Shown here: in pieces, positions 1-12,757 of the stretch
Layout: each line of letters starts with the position of its first letter
Numbering within the stretch: the stretch's first letter is position 1
Assembly (NCBI RefSeq): GCF_030272615.1
Contig: NC_081406.1
Location: forward strand, 241,491,718 to 241,555,717
Direction: 5' to 3'
Origin: Cryptomeria japonica
Lineage: Eukaryota > Streptophyta > Pinopsida > Cupressales > Cupressaceae
Length of the DNA: 64,000 nt
Notes under the pieces: model-generated
What the model saw: only the letters and a program-made list of their open reading frames with translations
The model's database searches: none
Told to the model about the DNA's origin: nothing
Program-made: the position numbers and the translations under genes

Positions 1-2997
1 TTGACAACTTCTATTGCTAGCATACCTACATTTACATCAAACATAATGACTACTTCTATACAAGACATTCCCCCTGTGATCACTAGTCATGGGGGCAATC
101 CCTCTTCTTCAATTAACCCTATTCCTTCATTCAATCCAACTTCTTCATACATTCCTTCAATGAGTGTCCCTATTATATCTTCACAAATGAACATGACGCA
201 AGGGGGCAATTCATTCAACCATTCCATTCCTCCTTGTAGTGTTCCTCCTATCCAATCATCTCCTATGACTAATTATCGTAGAGTCCCACCACCTTACTCT
301 TTGCCTTCTTTCAATAACACAACACCTCCATCTCAATCTAACACATCTAATATGAATTCTTCGACTGAAGCGACCATTAACAATCTTGCACAAACTGTCT
401 CTTCTTTACAGCAACAAATTGCCTCTATGAATCAATCTAAGTTTAGTGTGCCCACATTTGATTTTGCGAGCCCACTTTCTCTTGACATTGTTCGAGCTAT
501 CCCTCCTAAACATGTCGAAATCCCGCATTTGGAGCTTTATAATGGTAAAGGAGATCCTCTAACACATGTTAAGACTTTTCAAACAATATGTACTGATTTT
601 GCTTATGACCAAAGGTTGCTTGCAAAACTGTTTACTAGAACATTAAGAGACAAAGCCCTACAATGGTATTGCTTGTTGCCTTCTTATTCTATTACTTCTT
701 TCGAACAACTTGCAAATGCTTTCATTCAACAATTTCAAAACAATATAAGTCCTAAGGTTACTTTGATTGATTTAATGCATTGTAAACAAGGTGTTAAAGA
801 AAAAGTGACTGATTTCATTGGTAGATATAAACATTTGTATGCTCAAATTTCTTTTCCAATGCCTGACAATGATATTCAAAGAATCTTTATTTCTAATTTA
901 CAAAAAGATATTCGAGACAAACTTCTGTTTTCTGAGTTTACTTCTTTCCAACAGTTGTGTGCAACTCTTCACAATTATCAACTGACTGTGAGTCAAATGG
1001 AACAATCACATCCTATGGCTCCGAGTGATAAGGGTGATAGCAGTCAACAACCATTTGGGAAGTTTAAACCGAACAGAGATTCCATCAAATTCAATGAAAA
1101 CATCATCAACAACAATGTGAATGCAGCATCAGGTGTGCCTCCTATTTCTAAATTTTTCAAGAAAGAAAGAAAGTATACTCCTTTGAATGAATCATTGCAT
1201 AGTATTATGAATAAGTTATTGGAACAAAATGTGCTTACTCTTCCTCCTATAAGGCAAATTGATCCTGCAAAGATTACTTCACCTTATTTTGATAGCAAAG
1301 CTTTTTGTCACTTTCATCGTTAGCCTGGGCATGATACTGAAAAATGTTTCTCTTTAAAGGGTAAAATTCAAGATTTGATTGATAATAATACTATCTCTGT
1401 TTCTGGAGTGAATGATAAAGGCAACACATCTGTAGCTTCTCCTAACCAAAATCTTCAGACTTTTACTGATCCATTACCTTCTCATACCTCTAATGCGATT
1501 GAGACTAATGATTCTTCTCTCTCATTTGATGGTCTTGTGTCTATGACTCCGAATGTGATTAACTTTGTAGAGCAGCAAGAAAACCCTAAAGAACCTTCCA
1601 TCACATTTGATTCCAGTGAAACCATTAGAGCACCTGATGGTCCTTTATACATAGTTGCAAAAGTCAAGAATACACCTTGCCGTGGAGTGCTTATTGATCC
1701 TTCGTGCATGGTTAATGTTATTACCGAAGAATTTCTTTTTACTTTGCAATTGAATCAAGTGATCTATGACAAAACAGATGTGATTGTGAAATTATTTGAT
1801 GCATTTTCTTCTCCTGCAATTGGTTCTATTACATTGCCTATTGAGGTCCATAACAAATCCCTTGATGTGAACTTTGCTATTATTCCTTCATCCGAAAAAT
1901 TTCGTGTGAAGCTTGGCTATCCTTGGCTATCTTCCATGAAAGCTATTGCTTCTCCTATACATAAGTGTTTGAAATTTCCCCATAATGGTGAAGTTGTTAC
2001 TGTCAATCATAGTCTCTTTAAACCAGCTGAAAGAACCTCTAGTGTTCCTATTGATTACTTTTGGCCTAAACAATTCCAATCTCTTCCTCCATGAAGTGAT
2101 CATCTTTTTGAATCTTATCAAAAGTGGAAAAAAGATATGATCCTATCTTTAAGTGAACCTAGAACACCTAAACTTGATATTCCTATCGTTCTTGAGAAGG
2201 AAGTTCTTCCTTTGAAAGATAAAACTAATGTCTTTCCTCAAGAAGATTCCCAACCCATCCCTATGGATGTGACTATGTCTATGCCTAATAAATCTTCTAA
2301 AAGTAGACCTATACCTCCTCGTCATGATGGATTTGGTCTTCTTCCTAAACCAAAAATTCCTCCTTTATATGGAGCAGTTCCTCCTCCTTCCTTTTATAGA
2401 GAGAAAAGACCTTCTTCTTCTCCTATTATCCTGCCTAAGAGACCACAACCTAAACACCCAAGTGATAAGGATGAGAACATTCCTCCTCCTCAATCTTCTC
2501 CACTTCCTACTAAGACTAGACGAAATCATTCTGCACGTGAACGCTGACGAAAGCGTCATCTTAGAGCTCAAGCAGCTGCTTCTCAAACTTTGCAATCTCC
2601 AAAGACACCTTCAACAAGCATTATTCCATTTTCTCCAAAATCTCCTAAACATAAGATGCATGATGGTCTTGATCCTGTATGGGTTAAAGATCCTATTTTT
2701 ATAAATCTTGATGATGATATAGATGAAAATGTTATTCATGATGAAAATGTTACTCCTCTTGCTTCTGACAGTGAAAATGAACTTGTTGATGTTGATAACC
2801 ATTTATCTAACGAATTTTCTAAAGCACTTATCCTAGCTCCTAGACAAGAACAACGTGGCTCGGGACATGAACATAGCCCTTGTTTGGATCTTGTGATAGC
2901 TCCATCTGCTGTGTTGGATGTTCCTCCTCTAGCGTGTCCCCTGCCTTCCCGAAACATTGATCAGCAAGATCGAGGGGTAGATGACATGCTAGATTAG
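1..2997 (+). pseudogene. Family A Gag-protease polyprotein (Ty3/Tat-like), 5' truncated by window, three in-frame stops
   Basis: One reading frame is open from base 1 to the stop at 2995-2997 except for stops at 1321-1323, 2092-2094 and 2545-2547. Gag builds the particle and protease matures it in the cytoplasm. The order is a Ser/Pro/Asn-rich N-part, the retrotransposon Gag core (about 510-990, with LYNGKGDPLTHVKTF and LRDKALQWY), a zinc knuckle of C-x2-H-x4-H-x4-C spacing (Cys 1306, His 1315, His 1330, Cys 1345), a retropepsin-like domain (about 1600-2010) and a Pro-rich, acidic tail ending in DDMLD. The CHHC knuckle is usual in Tat/Ogre-type plant elements. The first stop lies inside the knuckle. 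The protease site reads LIDPSC instead of D-T/S-G. No reverse transcriptase, RNase H or integrase follows before the LTR. About 125 N-terminal residues, present in the copy at 60255-58031, lie outside the window. Confidence 0.88.
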
Positions 2998-3738
2998 TTA
3001 CATTAGCATAGCAGATTCTCTCCTCCTCTCTTGTGTTACTTCTTCTATATGTTATTCTCATTCTTCTATTTGTTGTCCTTAGTGTTGTCTACTTGAGGAC
3101 GATGCACAACATTGAGATCTCTTTTGGTCTCTCTCATGTTGACTCAAAAGACACATGTGTTCCCTTCTTCTAGGTGACCTTCCTTGATTGGGGAATGAAG
3201 AACAATTATGCATACATACATATTATATACATGACTTATCATACAGCATACTGACCCCGAGGAAAGCGAAGTCACCTCGTGCTTTGTGTTTTGTGTCTAT
3301 TATCCTTGGGTTTATCTCACACTTGGGGGCTAAATCTTTGTGATAACGTGCTCCTTTCCTTTCTCATTTCTTATGTGTATCACTACGTTAAAACAATCAC
3401 CCCCGTTGAGGCATGTGCGATCGCTTTAACGTAGGGGGGCATACACCCTATCTATCCTTTCAAGATATTTGAAAATTTCTTGGCGAACTTAGCTTTGCCT
3501 TGAAAATTTTTGGTATTTCTTTTTACATGACTCATAGTGAGGGAACCTTACTACTGACAGTCATGGTTCTCCCTCGTGATCTTCCCTTTTACTTTGTCAA
3601 TCGAAGTCATAAGATCCTTAGTCCACTGGGGGCTTGGTGTGTCTTGCCTCCTTGACGTGGTGAAAGTCTTTCAATGTTGTTTCCTTGTACTTTACCGGAA
3701 GTATGAGCATACATACTCCCGCTAAAGTGGGGGCTAAA
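2998..3738 (+). other. 3' noncoding internal region of family A element, ending in polypurine tract
   Basis: No ORF of note is present. The final 12 bases (3727-3738, GTGGGGGCTAAA) form a purine-rich tract directly before the LTR start. This is the expected priming site for plus-strand DNA synthesis. The matching stretch of the second copy is 45166-44390, where the same tract precedes its LTR at 44401-44390. Confidence 0.75.
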
Positions 3739-3910
3739 TGTAGCGTCCTAAAATTGCGACACTTGCAATTTTGACTGCATTTCGGTCTTCATGATGGCGA
3801 CGCAACACGCAACTTGAATGGGGACCCCGAAACCTGTTTTTGACACTAAAAACTGCATTTTCTTGCACGCTGGCCTGAATCTCCTTTGCACCCTACTGTC
3901 CCGGGAGATG

Positions 3911-4001
3911 GGACCAAAGCGCCTAGCGCCTTGGTCCTTCAGGACCAGGGCGCCCAGTGCCCTGGTCCCCCAGGACCATGGCGCCCAGCGCCCTGGTCCC
4001 T
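3911..4001 (+). repeat. Three 31-bp GC-rich palindromic units in the LTR
   Basis: Units start at 3911, 3942 and 3973. Each begins GGACCA, has a GCGCC(C/T)AG core and closes with TGGTCC, so each unit is nearly self-complementary. Related units occur at 63360-63492 and degenerate ones at 44130-44210 and 62405-62505. The position is upstream in the LTR, where promoter elements normally sit, but a function is unproven. Confidence 0.8.
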
Positions 4002-4186
4002 GGGTCCTATTTTGGGCCCGGTCTCTTTTGGACTTCGGGTCTTTATGTTTGCAAATTGGAAATTATTGTTTCCTGGTCGGCCTAAGGTCGGGAAAATCAG
4101 TCTATTAACCCTAATTGGCAAGTATATAAACTACATTTTCCTCTCTCATTTGGGTAGATGGAAAAAAAGGTGAAAGCAAGATTCAA

Positions 4187-4226
4187 ACATTCAAGCATTC
4201 AAGCATTCAAGCATTCAAGCATTCCT
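4187..4226 (+). repeat. CATTCAAG 8-bp tandem repeat in the LTR
   Basis: About four and a half perfect copies of an 8-bp unit. Shorter versions occur at the matching place in the other LTRs of the window (for example 42500-42520 on the minus strand). Confidence 0.8.
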
Positions 4227-5008
4227 TCTAAGTCTCCATTCAAGGCTAAGTGTTGCATTCAAGACAAGGATTCAACCATTGAAGAGGAGATCACTTACTA
4301 CATGCTACATATAACATACTACATACAACAAACAACAACATCTATACCTTCGCACATAAGGATACAAACATCCTTACAACAAGGTATTAGTACTTGTTTT
4401 ACATTACATACATTTACATTTACAGCATTTCTCATTTCTTGGTTAATTCCAAAACTGGGGTTTGACCTAAAGGCAAACCCCTAATCCCTAACCCCCCAAT
4501 CGTCTTCGCTTTTTCTGTGTGTAGGTTGCAGGTACGCGGCTGAAATTGAAGATCTGGAATCCTTGTGCAGAGACGAACGGATCCCCCTTTGTTTCGCGGA
4601 TTTTTCGGAGGACCGTGGCGCCGGGCGCTATCGTCCTGACAACTTTTGCTCAAATTTGCAGGACAGCGCCGTATCGACATTTTACTACTAATTCCAAGTT
4701 CGCAGCTTCATACTATATCCCTATCTCAGTTTATAAGCGAATCTTTGTCACTTTCTATGCATTCCTAACTTAATTCTTCTATCAACATTCTTTACAAAAG
4801 AGGGTAGCCTTGCTTTCTTAACCCTTGAAACTCATTTAGCATCCAATCTTGCATTTTGTGGGATTGGATCTTGTGGGTTTCAACCCCTCTTTTGAATGTA
4901 AAGTCTCCCCTAAGTGAAAACCATCAACCCTAGGAACCTCCCTTCTCTCTCCTCGGAGTTGGAAGAGGTGAGAGCAACTAGGGTTCGATCGTGATTTTCT
5001 GCTTTACA

Positions 5009-5560
5009 ATTATAAACATTTAGAATATTTTTAAATTATTAAAAACTTAACCAATAAAGATTTAACCCTTTTTTAATTGTAAATAAGATAAAGAATTTTA
5101 AGTGAAAACATAGGAATACTAGCTTTCTTTCTTTGTACGTCTCGGCTAGGGTTGAACCCATAGAGCTACAATGGTTAGAAACGTTGCTTGCCAAAACGAA
5201 ATGTGAGTGATAACTTACGAAGCTAAACTTATACTTTTTAGATCAGCCAAATGCAAATAAGCTTCGATGAAAATCCTACTTGTAAAGAAATCTGAGTGGC
5301 ATGAACTAGCCTCTTTCTATGGGCCCAGCTTGTGGAATATGTCTATATTATCTCTCTAAGCATTCTACGAAAAAACGTGGAAGTTTACAAGAAAATGGGA
5401 AATCGGGCATAGTATAGATGCCATTATACTTTTCAGATCAGCGCCCAAACGCAAATAAGATTCGATGAAAATCCCACTTGTAAAGAAATCTATGGGCCCA
5501 ACTTGTGGAATATGTTTATATTATCTATCTACCCATAGAATGAAAGTGTTCTTACATAAA
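5009..5560 (+). repeat. Diverged duplicate of the CNL gene's upstream flank
   Basis: This stretch aligns with 24570-24980, just upstream of the CNL gene. Shared landmarks are the AT-rich ACTTAACCA segment, GAACCCAT.GAGCT.CAA, CTTCGA.GAAAATCC, TGTAAAGAAATCT, GGGCCCA.CTTGTGGAA and GGGCATAGTATAGATGC. A 120-bp piece (5240-5360) is repeated imperfectly at 5436-5533. No CNL coding sequence follows. Confidence 0.7.
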
Positions 5561-6800
5561 ATCTATTTTTTCTTAGAATAAAGATAAGAATGAGAATATA
5601 AATTGAAAATGTAGTGATATGATAATATAATAATAATGCAGTCTTAATAGATTTTTTCTTTTGTTAAGGTTTAATAGAAATATAATAATATAATTTGGGA
5701 CTAAAATATTTTTTCTTTTGTAAATATTAATTGCAATATTGTAATATAATAAGAATTTAATATTAATTACATTATAATAATGATTTAATTTATTTTTTTG
5801 ATCTGTAAAAAGTTGTGGACATGGGATCCACTCCCATATATAAAATAGTATGAAAAAAGACAGACACATCAACACTCTAATAGGGATGTCAAATCTAAAG
5901 ATTATTGTTGCCAGTTATAGTAACAAAACCTATCCTAATCTATAAGGGAGCGAGAATGCTTGCCACCACCAAAAAATACCTTCTAGCCCATATGGCTAAA
6001 TTGAAATCATTAATTTCCACCTTTTCCCCTTTCTTGGAGGACCTCAAAGTCATTTGATGCTAAGGATTTTGTTTCCTCCTCTTAACTTAAGTCCCACCAT
6101 GATCTTTTGGATAACAAGGTTGTTCTTCTTGGCCATCCTTCTGCCCATAACCACTGTATTCTCCAATAGCTATATCTAGTTCCAAAGATGGACCACTATC
6201 TAAAGAAAAATAAATATGTGTGGCACTAGGATCTAGAGTCACATCAAGGACAACTAATAATCATTCTCTATAATTTCAACCATGCCATTATTATCATCAT
6301 CCCAATTTATCACCATAGGTGGTGCAATAGAAGAAAGAGAACAAGCATCCCTTGAAATTGGCAACTTAATACTTTGACTAGGTTTGGCAAGGTAAGGATC
6401 ATCTTTAGCAGTGGGTGAAGGTAAGGGAGGTTGAGAAGATGGGGCCATATCAACATTCAAGTACTTAGGGGAGGACTCACTTCTTAGAGCAAGCTCACAA
6501 ACCATAGTATCACATCTTCTACGATATTCTCTCACCTTGTAATTTTGTTGGTTACAATTTAGACTAATATAGAAGGAGATTAGGTATCACTCAATATCTA
6601 TTCCTTTTCTGTAGAAACAAAAGGAGGAACGAAAGGAACCTCTAAAGGTGAAGAAACAGGAGGTCCAAATGGTGTTGGGTGTTTGCCTTGCTGTTCTTTC
6701 TAGGATGGCAAAGCTGGAACTACAACATACACACTAAAAACTCTAAGAAGAGGAAGGATTCTTAATCGAAGATGTGGTTCACTCATTCTCTCTGATGTAG
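5561..6800. other. Gene-free stretch with a short unrecognised minus-strand coding remnant
   Basis: The first 320 bases are AT-rich. A minus-strand ORF at 6535-6254 (93 codons; acidic, Pro/Ser-rich, with NWDDDNNG) and nearby open frames up to about 6080 look like worn coding sequence of a mobile element. I recognise no domain. Nothing else could be supported. Confidence 0.35.
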
Positions 6801-8900
6801 GAGGAGTAACTTCTATATCCATAGATGTTGCACGATCACCTTGAATGCCATTGTGAGTGGTAACATCCCTAATGTTCGAAAAACATTCATATGCACAAAA
6901 AAACCATAAGAAACACAATAAAATCGTCTAAAAAATGTCAATAACTATATTATCATATCTCTGTAAATTAACGTACTAGAACTGATCTAGAATCTTTTCT
7001 AACGTAAAATGTTGTCCTTGTAAAATGAAGATCGAGAGCGCCTTGATACGCTTGTACATCTCTAACGTTAAAGTTTCTTTCCCGCAATTTTTATTTTTTC
7101 TTTAAAACAAAATGGTACAACGGCTGGGACCCGGGAGCAGAATATTGGAAGCCTGCGGAAGAAGAAAATGATAAGCATGGCCAACGCTGAGCAAAAGTGA
7201 TGACGTTCTCAAAATTCGAAATTAAAAGAGCTTCTTCCATTATATTAAATATTCTTCCTCGCACCAAAGCAATATCATTATAGCAATATCATGACGATCA
7301 GTTCGAGCCACTCTATGTCAGGTTGGGACAACGGTAAGGTTTCCTTCCATTTTTTTCACTAAATTCATCTCAAACTCTTACATTATATTCTATAAGTTTG
7401 ATAGTTATACAATTGATTTAAGTATTTTTGTCATATAATATAATAAAAAAATTAAGAAAATTGTGTTTTATAAAAGAATAATTTTGGATAAGTTCTCAAA
7501 TTTTTTATAAGAATTTATTTGTATATGTATCTAATTTATGCTATGATTTTTAAAATTAAACGCATTTTTTATTTAAAATGTAATTTTAAATGGATAAGTA
7601 CAAAACAAATTATTTAATATCTAGACTAGATAGTCAATTTTACAACCCAACCATCATAATTAGGAGAATTTTGTTCTTATAAAATCATAAAGATACGATT
7701 TTAATGAATAAGCTCTCCACTTTGTCTTTAGAGTAACTCTTAGGGTTTTTGGAATTTTGTTGACAAATTTATTTTAAATCCTATTTGTAAAATATCTTTC
7801 CTTGGAATCACTTTGATCATTGTTTTTGAAAAAATAAAATCTAATTCTATCATATTTATAAAATTAGGTGCAAGATTTCTAGTTAAAATTTAGATAATTA
7901 CTTATTTACCATTTAGTGTAGAAAAATTGAAGAGACTAATCATTCAATATAAATATAACATAAAATAACTTTATATATGAAAAAAAATCTAATCTTATCT
8001 TATCTTATCTTATTACACCCACTCTTTCAAAAAAATTAAATAAACCATAATTAAGAATTTTACTTTCAATATTTTCTTGTATAATCAAAACCCACTTTAT
8101 TCCCATTATAAACTTTATTCTCAAGTCATATTAATCTTGTCTTTCTTTATACTTATCCTAAAAATGATTCAACTTCTTTTATACTTACATGTATATGTAC
8201 TTTAGATAATAATAATAACTTTGATTATTTTGGTATCATTTTAAGATGATAATTTTTGGTTACATGTACAAAAATCTATTACCTTAGATATGATGTTGCA
8301 ACATTTTACATTTTTTAATATCTATATATAGAAAACTATTAAGTACTTCTCTTTAGAAAAAGATGCATTCTTCTCTTTCTTATTCTAAGAATGTAGTTTT
8401 GCAATCCTTACAACATTTAACCATGAACTATTAAATAATGGAAATTTTAATATGATTCTAAATTTTGGTATTCTAAGAGTGTAGTTTTGCAATTCTTATA
8501 ACACTTAACCATGAATTACTAAATAATGAAATATTTAATATGATTCTAAACTTTGATATAATTTTGTTGTGAAAATTAATGCTATCTATTCTACAAACTT
8601 ATTTTTTCTTTTATATTAGGTGAAGTTTTATATTTTCTTTCAAAAGAACATATAATTATTTATTTTTAATTTTTGTTAATTTTAAATTAAAATAAATAAA
8701 TGTTATCCTAAAAAAGAATTCAAGAACATGATTTTTAAAGACTAAAAATCCAAGATTATTCTTTAAAAATAAACAACCACCAAATAAAAAATATATACCA
8801 ACAAATATTTTCTAATTATAAACCATTTAAAACTATATTCAAAACTCTTATAATCAACATAAAATATTAGAAGTGTTTCCACCTAATATTAAAATAGACT
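6800..8900 (+). repeat. Old repeat, paralogous to 32090-33910
   Basis: Shared landmarks in the same order are CATCCCTAATGTT.GAAAA followed by ATTCATATGCA (6869 and 32112), TCATACCTC-like to TTA (6953 and 32193), ATATTCTTCCTCGC against ATATTCTCTCTCGC (7247 and 32338) and AGAAGATGCATTCTTCTC against AAAGATGCATTCTTCTCT (33889 and 8357). The sequence is AT-rich and noncoding. It may be half of an old locus duplication or a dispersed repeat. Confidence 0.6.
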
Positions 8901-10062
8901 AGGAAGGTGTTGTCAGGCTTAAAGGAAAGCCTTACGTAATAGTGCTATTGTGCCCATAGATTAATGAATCACAAGTTATACTAATACTATCTCAATATGG
9001 AAATGCCAACATAATTGATAACCAAAAAAAATTAAAAATAGTGATATGATGATATGTTTGGATTGCATTGTATGAAAAGATCACATGGAGTTGGTTGTGT
9101 TTTTTTTTTTTAAGGTGTGCACAACAAGGATGCAGAACATCACCATTTGGTTAGTTGACCAAATAATTATAACAACGTATCAAAAATAAATATGTAACTA
9201 TTTGACCACTAAATGATGTATCTATTCTATTTTAGCAATCAATGATGTACTTCAAATAATAATGTGTATTCCTTTGGTAGGAACTAATAAGGTCATGAAG
9301 AATGAACTAAATAATTGATGTAAAACACAAACAATAGTCTAGTATTCAGCAGATGCTCAAAGCAGGTGTCTCCATGCCTAATATTTAATTTGTTGCAGTG
9401 AGTGATTTATCGATCATTATTTATCGACATTAGTACCTGAGACAAACATTGGCTTCTTTGTAACAGATTCTACCATAAGGGGGGGCTTCATGGTCTTCTC
9501 TTCTTATCTCTTTTTTGGAGGATAGTTTTTCCCACTAGGTTTCCTATCTTTCTCCATTTATGAGAGCTTTCATTGTACATGGGTACCTCAATAGGCTAGT
9601 AGTAGGGACCCATTTCCTTTATGCCTACCTAAGCTATGCTTAAGGGGTGTATTAGTGCATTGTTTACACTTAGGCTTATTAATCCTACTTAGTCATGCAT
9701 TTATGCTTGGCACTTGTCCATGCCAAGATGTTAAGTCGATTAGGAGTTGTTAGAGAGGCATCAACTCATTTTTGACACATCATGCTACTTTTGTGGGAGG
9801 CAACTTGCCACCACTCATTGAGTGTTGGGTTTGACTTTTGATTTGCCCCAATCACTCTACCTATTTGTACAATGTCGACTATACTCATTTTAATGCAATC
9901 TTGTGCTTATCTAAATCTCTTTATTCCTAGATTATTAAAAAAAGCTATCTTATACATTTAGGAAAAATAATCATAACACTTCCAAAACTAACATGGCATA
10001 TTGATATATCATGAAACAACTAAAACTATTATGATACAATTGGGCCTAACTAATATAATTAA
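8901..10062. other. Gene-free stretch, possible old LTR fragment
   Basis: No ORF. The part from about 9480 to 9940 has the look of a Copia-type LTR (a TTTTTCCCACTAGGTTT stretch, a TGTATTAGTGCATT start near 9646, T-rich end), but no partner LTR, primer site or target duplication was found. Confidence 0.3.
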
Positions 10063-10067
10063 ATGTT

Positions 10068-11086
10068 TGATGCAGCCATGATCCAAAGGGTCCTCAAATA
10101 GAACAATCCAAGTCATGAAACAACAACAACAACAACAACTAGAGAAAAGGCAAAATCAGATATCTGCATCATCATATATTCATTACACAACATCCAGTAA
10201 CATCCAAACATCCAGGTTCATTATGGAGGACTTGGAGGAAATCAACAAGGCTACCATCCAAAAGATCAAGGAGATTGTGTGCTCGCTTAATTGAGTGCTT
10301 GTTTGTGCTTTGTTTTGTTGTTTCTTGTTTCTTTTTTCTTTTGATCTCAGTCAGGGGTGTTCCCCTATTTTTCTGTTAGTTTTTCTTTCGTTGGATGATG
10401 GCCAGTTTCTGTAAAACTCTTGGTTTTGGGTCCATGTAAAACCTGTTTATATATATATATAACATACAAGTTACATGTAGGCTAACATGCCCAGTTACAT
10501 CATACAATCCATCCAAACCTCCAAGAGGTATCCAAATTACAAGCTATGAATCTATATCATCATACTTATTTGATATCCCCCCAAAGGATCACATACAATA
10601 ATATATATACCATCCAGAACACATTCAGGTGGGCCAAAAAAGATTACATTAACCAAGGAAGGAAAAAGAAATGTGTAAAATAGGTCAGCACCAAGATGTG
10701 AAGTTCTCATCCACCAAGAACAATCAAGAAGTGTGGACCACATAGGAAGGTCAGCCAAGGGCCCAAGAACATCCTGTGTGGTGCCAAATAGAACCGCAAG
10801 ACAACAAATCGCTCTGCATGAGTAGAAATCTCTAACATAGGTGATAAGCTCAAAACTGCTCTGGAACCAAGAAATAGATGTTTCGAAAGGAATAACTTGC
10901 TGGAAAAGAATCCAAATGAACTGGAAATGTGGAATGATGAATAAGCACAAACCTCGAAGTCACAAAATCCGATCCACAACGAAAAAACTTCTTCTAGAAC
11001 ACACTGAAAAAATACGGAAACTACAACACTGAACTGAACAAGAACAAAACTAAAAGGAATTTTTTTTGGTTGATGCTCCTTCATCA
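10068..11086 (-). mobile_element. 3' LTR of the 10068-24116 element
   Basis: On the minus strand it starts TGATGAAGGAGC after a purine-rich stretch (11097-11087, CTTGGGGTGTC) and ends GGCTGCATCA. It aligns over most of its length with 24116-23396 plus 17644-17552. It carries an extra 250-bp retroposon insertion that the other LTR lacks. Confidence 0.85.
10208..10466 (+). mobile_element. 5'-truncated non-LTR retroposon tail inside the LTR
   Basis: This segment is absent from the sister LTR, which marks it as an insertion. It contains about 20 codons ending in a stop (…KIKEIVCSLN at 10239-10293), a T/G-rich 3' untranslated region and the tail GGTTTTGGGTCCATGTAAAA followed by a TA repeat. The same arrangement, coding end then GGTTTCGGGTCC tail, is seen at 47750-48030. 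Flanking AACATCCAA and AACATACAA may be a worn target duplication. Confidence 0.65.
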
Positions 11087-12757
11087 GACACCCCAAGTAG
11101 AAAAAGATGTTCCATGAGAGGCAACTCATGAACACTGACAAGGATTCGAGATATAGATCACATACTCACTCCTAATCAAACTTCTTCTTGGTCTGCAAAC
11201 TTCTTGTAATGCTCCGTCAAGAACCCTAAAGGAAAACATCATAATCTATGCAACTAAGGGTGAAATAATTTTATTTTTTTTAGATTAAGTGCATGAATTA
11301 AACCTTATCACATCTAATAACACAGCAGAAGTCTAACACCTGAATTTTCTAAGGGTTACCAACGAATATTACTTCGTAAATTAAATATTTAAGATAAAAT
11401 TTCCACAATGAAAGAATTCAAAATAATTCAAAGCAATCATATAATATATACAAAAGAATTAAGTAATTGAAATAACATACATTACAATGTTTCTTTGCTT
11501 ACAATATTCGAAAATACATGTTTTCAAAAAAATTACATCATGAGCTAAAATGTTACAAAATGAAAGTTACATATAGTTTCTTTTCAAGACCTCTAGTTTT
11601 CAACTGAATAATGGTTAGGAACAAGAGCTGGTACATGAACCACGAACCAAGAACATCAACGAAGTCCTTCCTCGCCTGAAGATACATTCCAGTACATCCG
11701 ATGGGAAGTGACACTACCACCCGACCATGTGATTCCGAAAAGGAACCACCCCACCGTGCTGGAGATAGTAGATAACCCTCAAGCAAGCAAAATAAAACAA
11801 GAATGAAAGGACTACAAGACTCCACTCACAATCATGTGACCCAACTCACAAAACACTAGTGACTCTAAGGAGAAAGTGTCATCGCATGTCTTACGGTGGA
11901 TACCATGGTACAGCCTCCATAGGTTCCGGCCCCCATCTTGGGTTATCCTGGTAACCTCTCTCAAACCTCCGATTCCAACTAAGACTCATGCGGACCATAC
12001 CAATCATCTCACGAAGACAAGGTGGTAAGTTTGCCATTCCAGGCCTTCTCGCTACATTATGAGCCCTGTACTAGCACTCACCTATGTGTGAGGCACATTA
12101 TTTTATTTAACTTTTATTCTACCCTTCCCTAATCATTTATTAGATTTTCACTTTCTTAACCAACTTCCAACGGGTTATCCTGTCACCACTTCGGGCATGG
12201 CCCCCGCTTGAAAGCCACTCTCTCTCTTAGGACACTACAGGATAGTTCTATCTACGGAACTCTATGGCGACACAGACAGCCATACCCAATTCTGACCTAC
12301 CTCAGATGAAAGATACATAATTACTAACCTAAGGTTGACCATTATGAACAACTCACAATGGCTCATTTCCTTAAGGTTATACATCTAAATATCTAGCCAG
12401 ACATACTGACAACATGACTAAATGTACTTAGCTGCAACCACCATATAAATAAGGTAATCTTACGTACCAACACCTATCACACAATTAACTTGCAGTATGA
12501 ATATACGTTGCCAAGACACGAAGAATAATTTGGTCGATATAACACAAAATTTAACACTTATTAACATGTTTAAGAGTTTAATTACTCTTGTTAACTACTA
12601 TAGGTACGCAACCTCAATAGTTTCCACTTATACCATAGACTAAGATCAAAATAGATATATTTATTTCATCAAAGAAGTCTTACAAGAAGAAATAATACAT
12701 TTCTCAATAGAATAATGTCTTTATTTTTATTTTTATTTTTGACACTAGAGTGTTACA

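Larger units (their letters stand above)
3739..5008 (+). mobile_element. 3' LTR of family A element (copy 1)
   Basis: It starts TGTAGCGTCCTAAAATTGCG right after the polypurine tract and ends near GCTTTACA. About 1270 bp. It aligns with the inverted LTRs at 44389-43151 and 62678-61447 through the start, the GC-rich module, a CATTCAAG repeat, a conserved stretch near 4441-4480 and the last 200 bp. The 5' LTR and the left target duplication lie outside the window; ATTAT (5009-5013) is the candidate right duplication. Confidence 0.8.

Noticed and set aside
6254..6918. Host gene on the minus strand
   Set aside because: Short open frames without a recognisable domain, start context or intron signals; more likely an old mobile-element remnant.
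10552..11141. Minus-strand ORFs of 132 and 144 codons in the LTR, with similar ones at 23551-24064
   Set aside because: They lie inside LTR sequence and the sister LTR has different frame breaks; no sign of selection on a protein.
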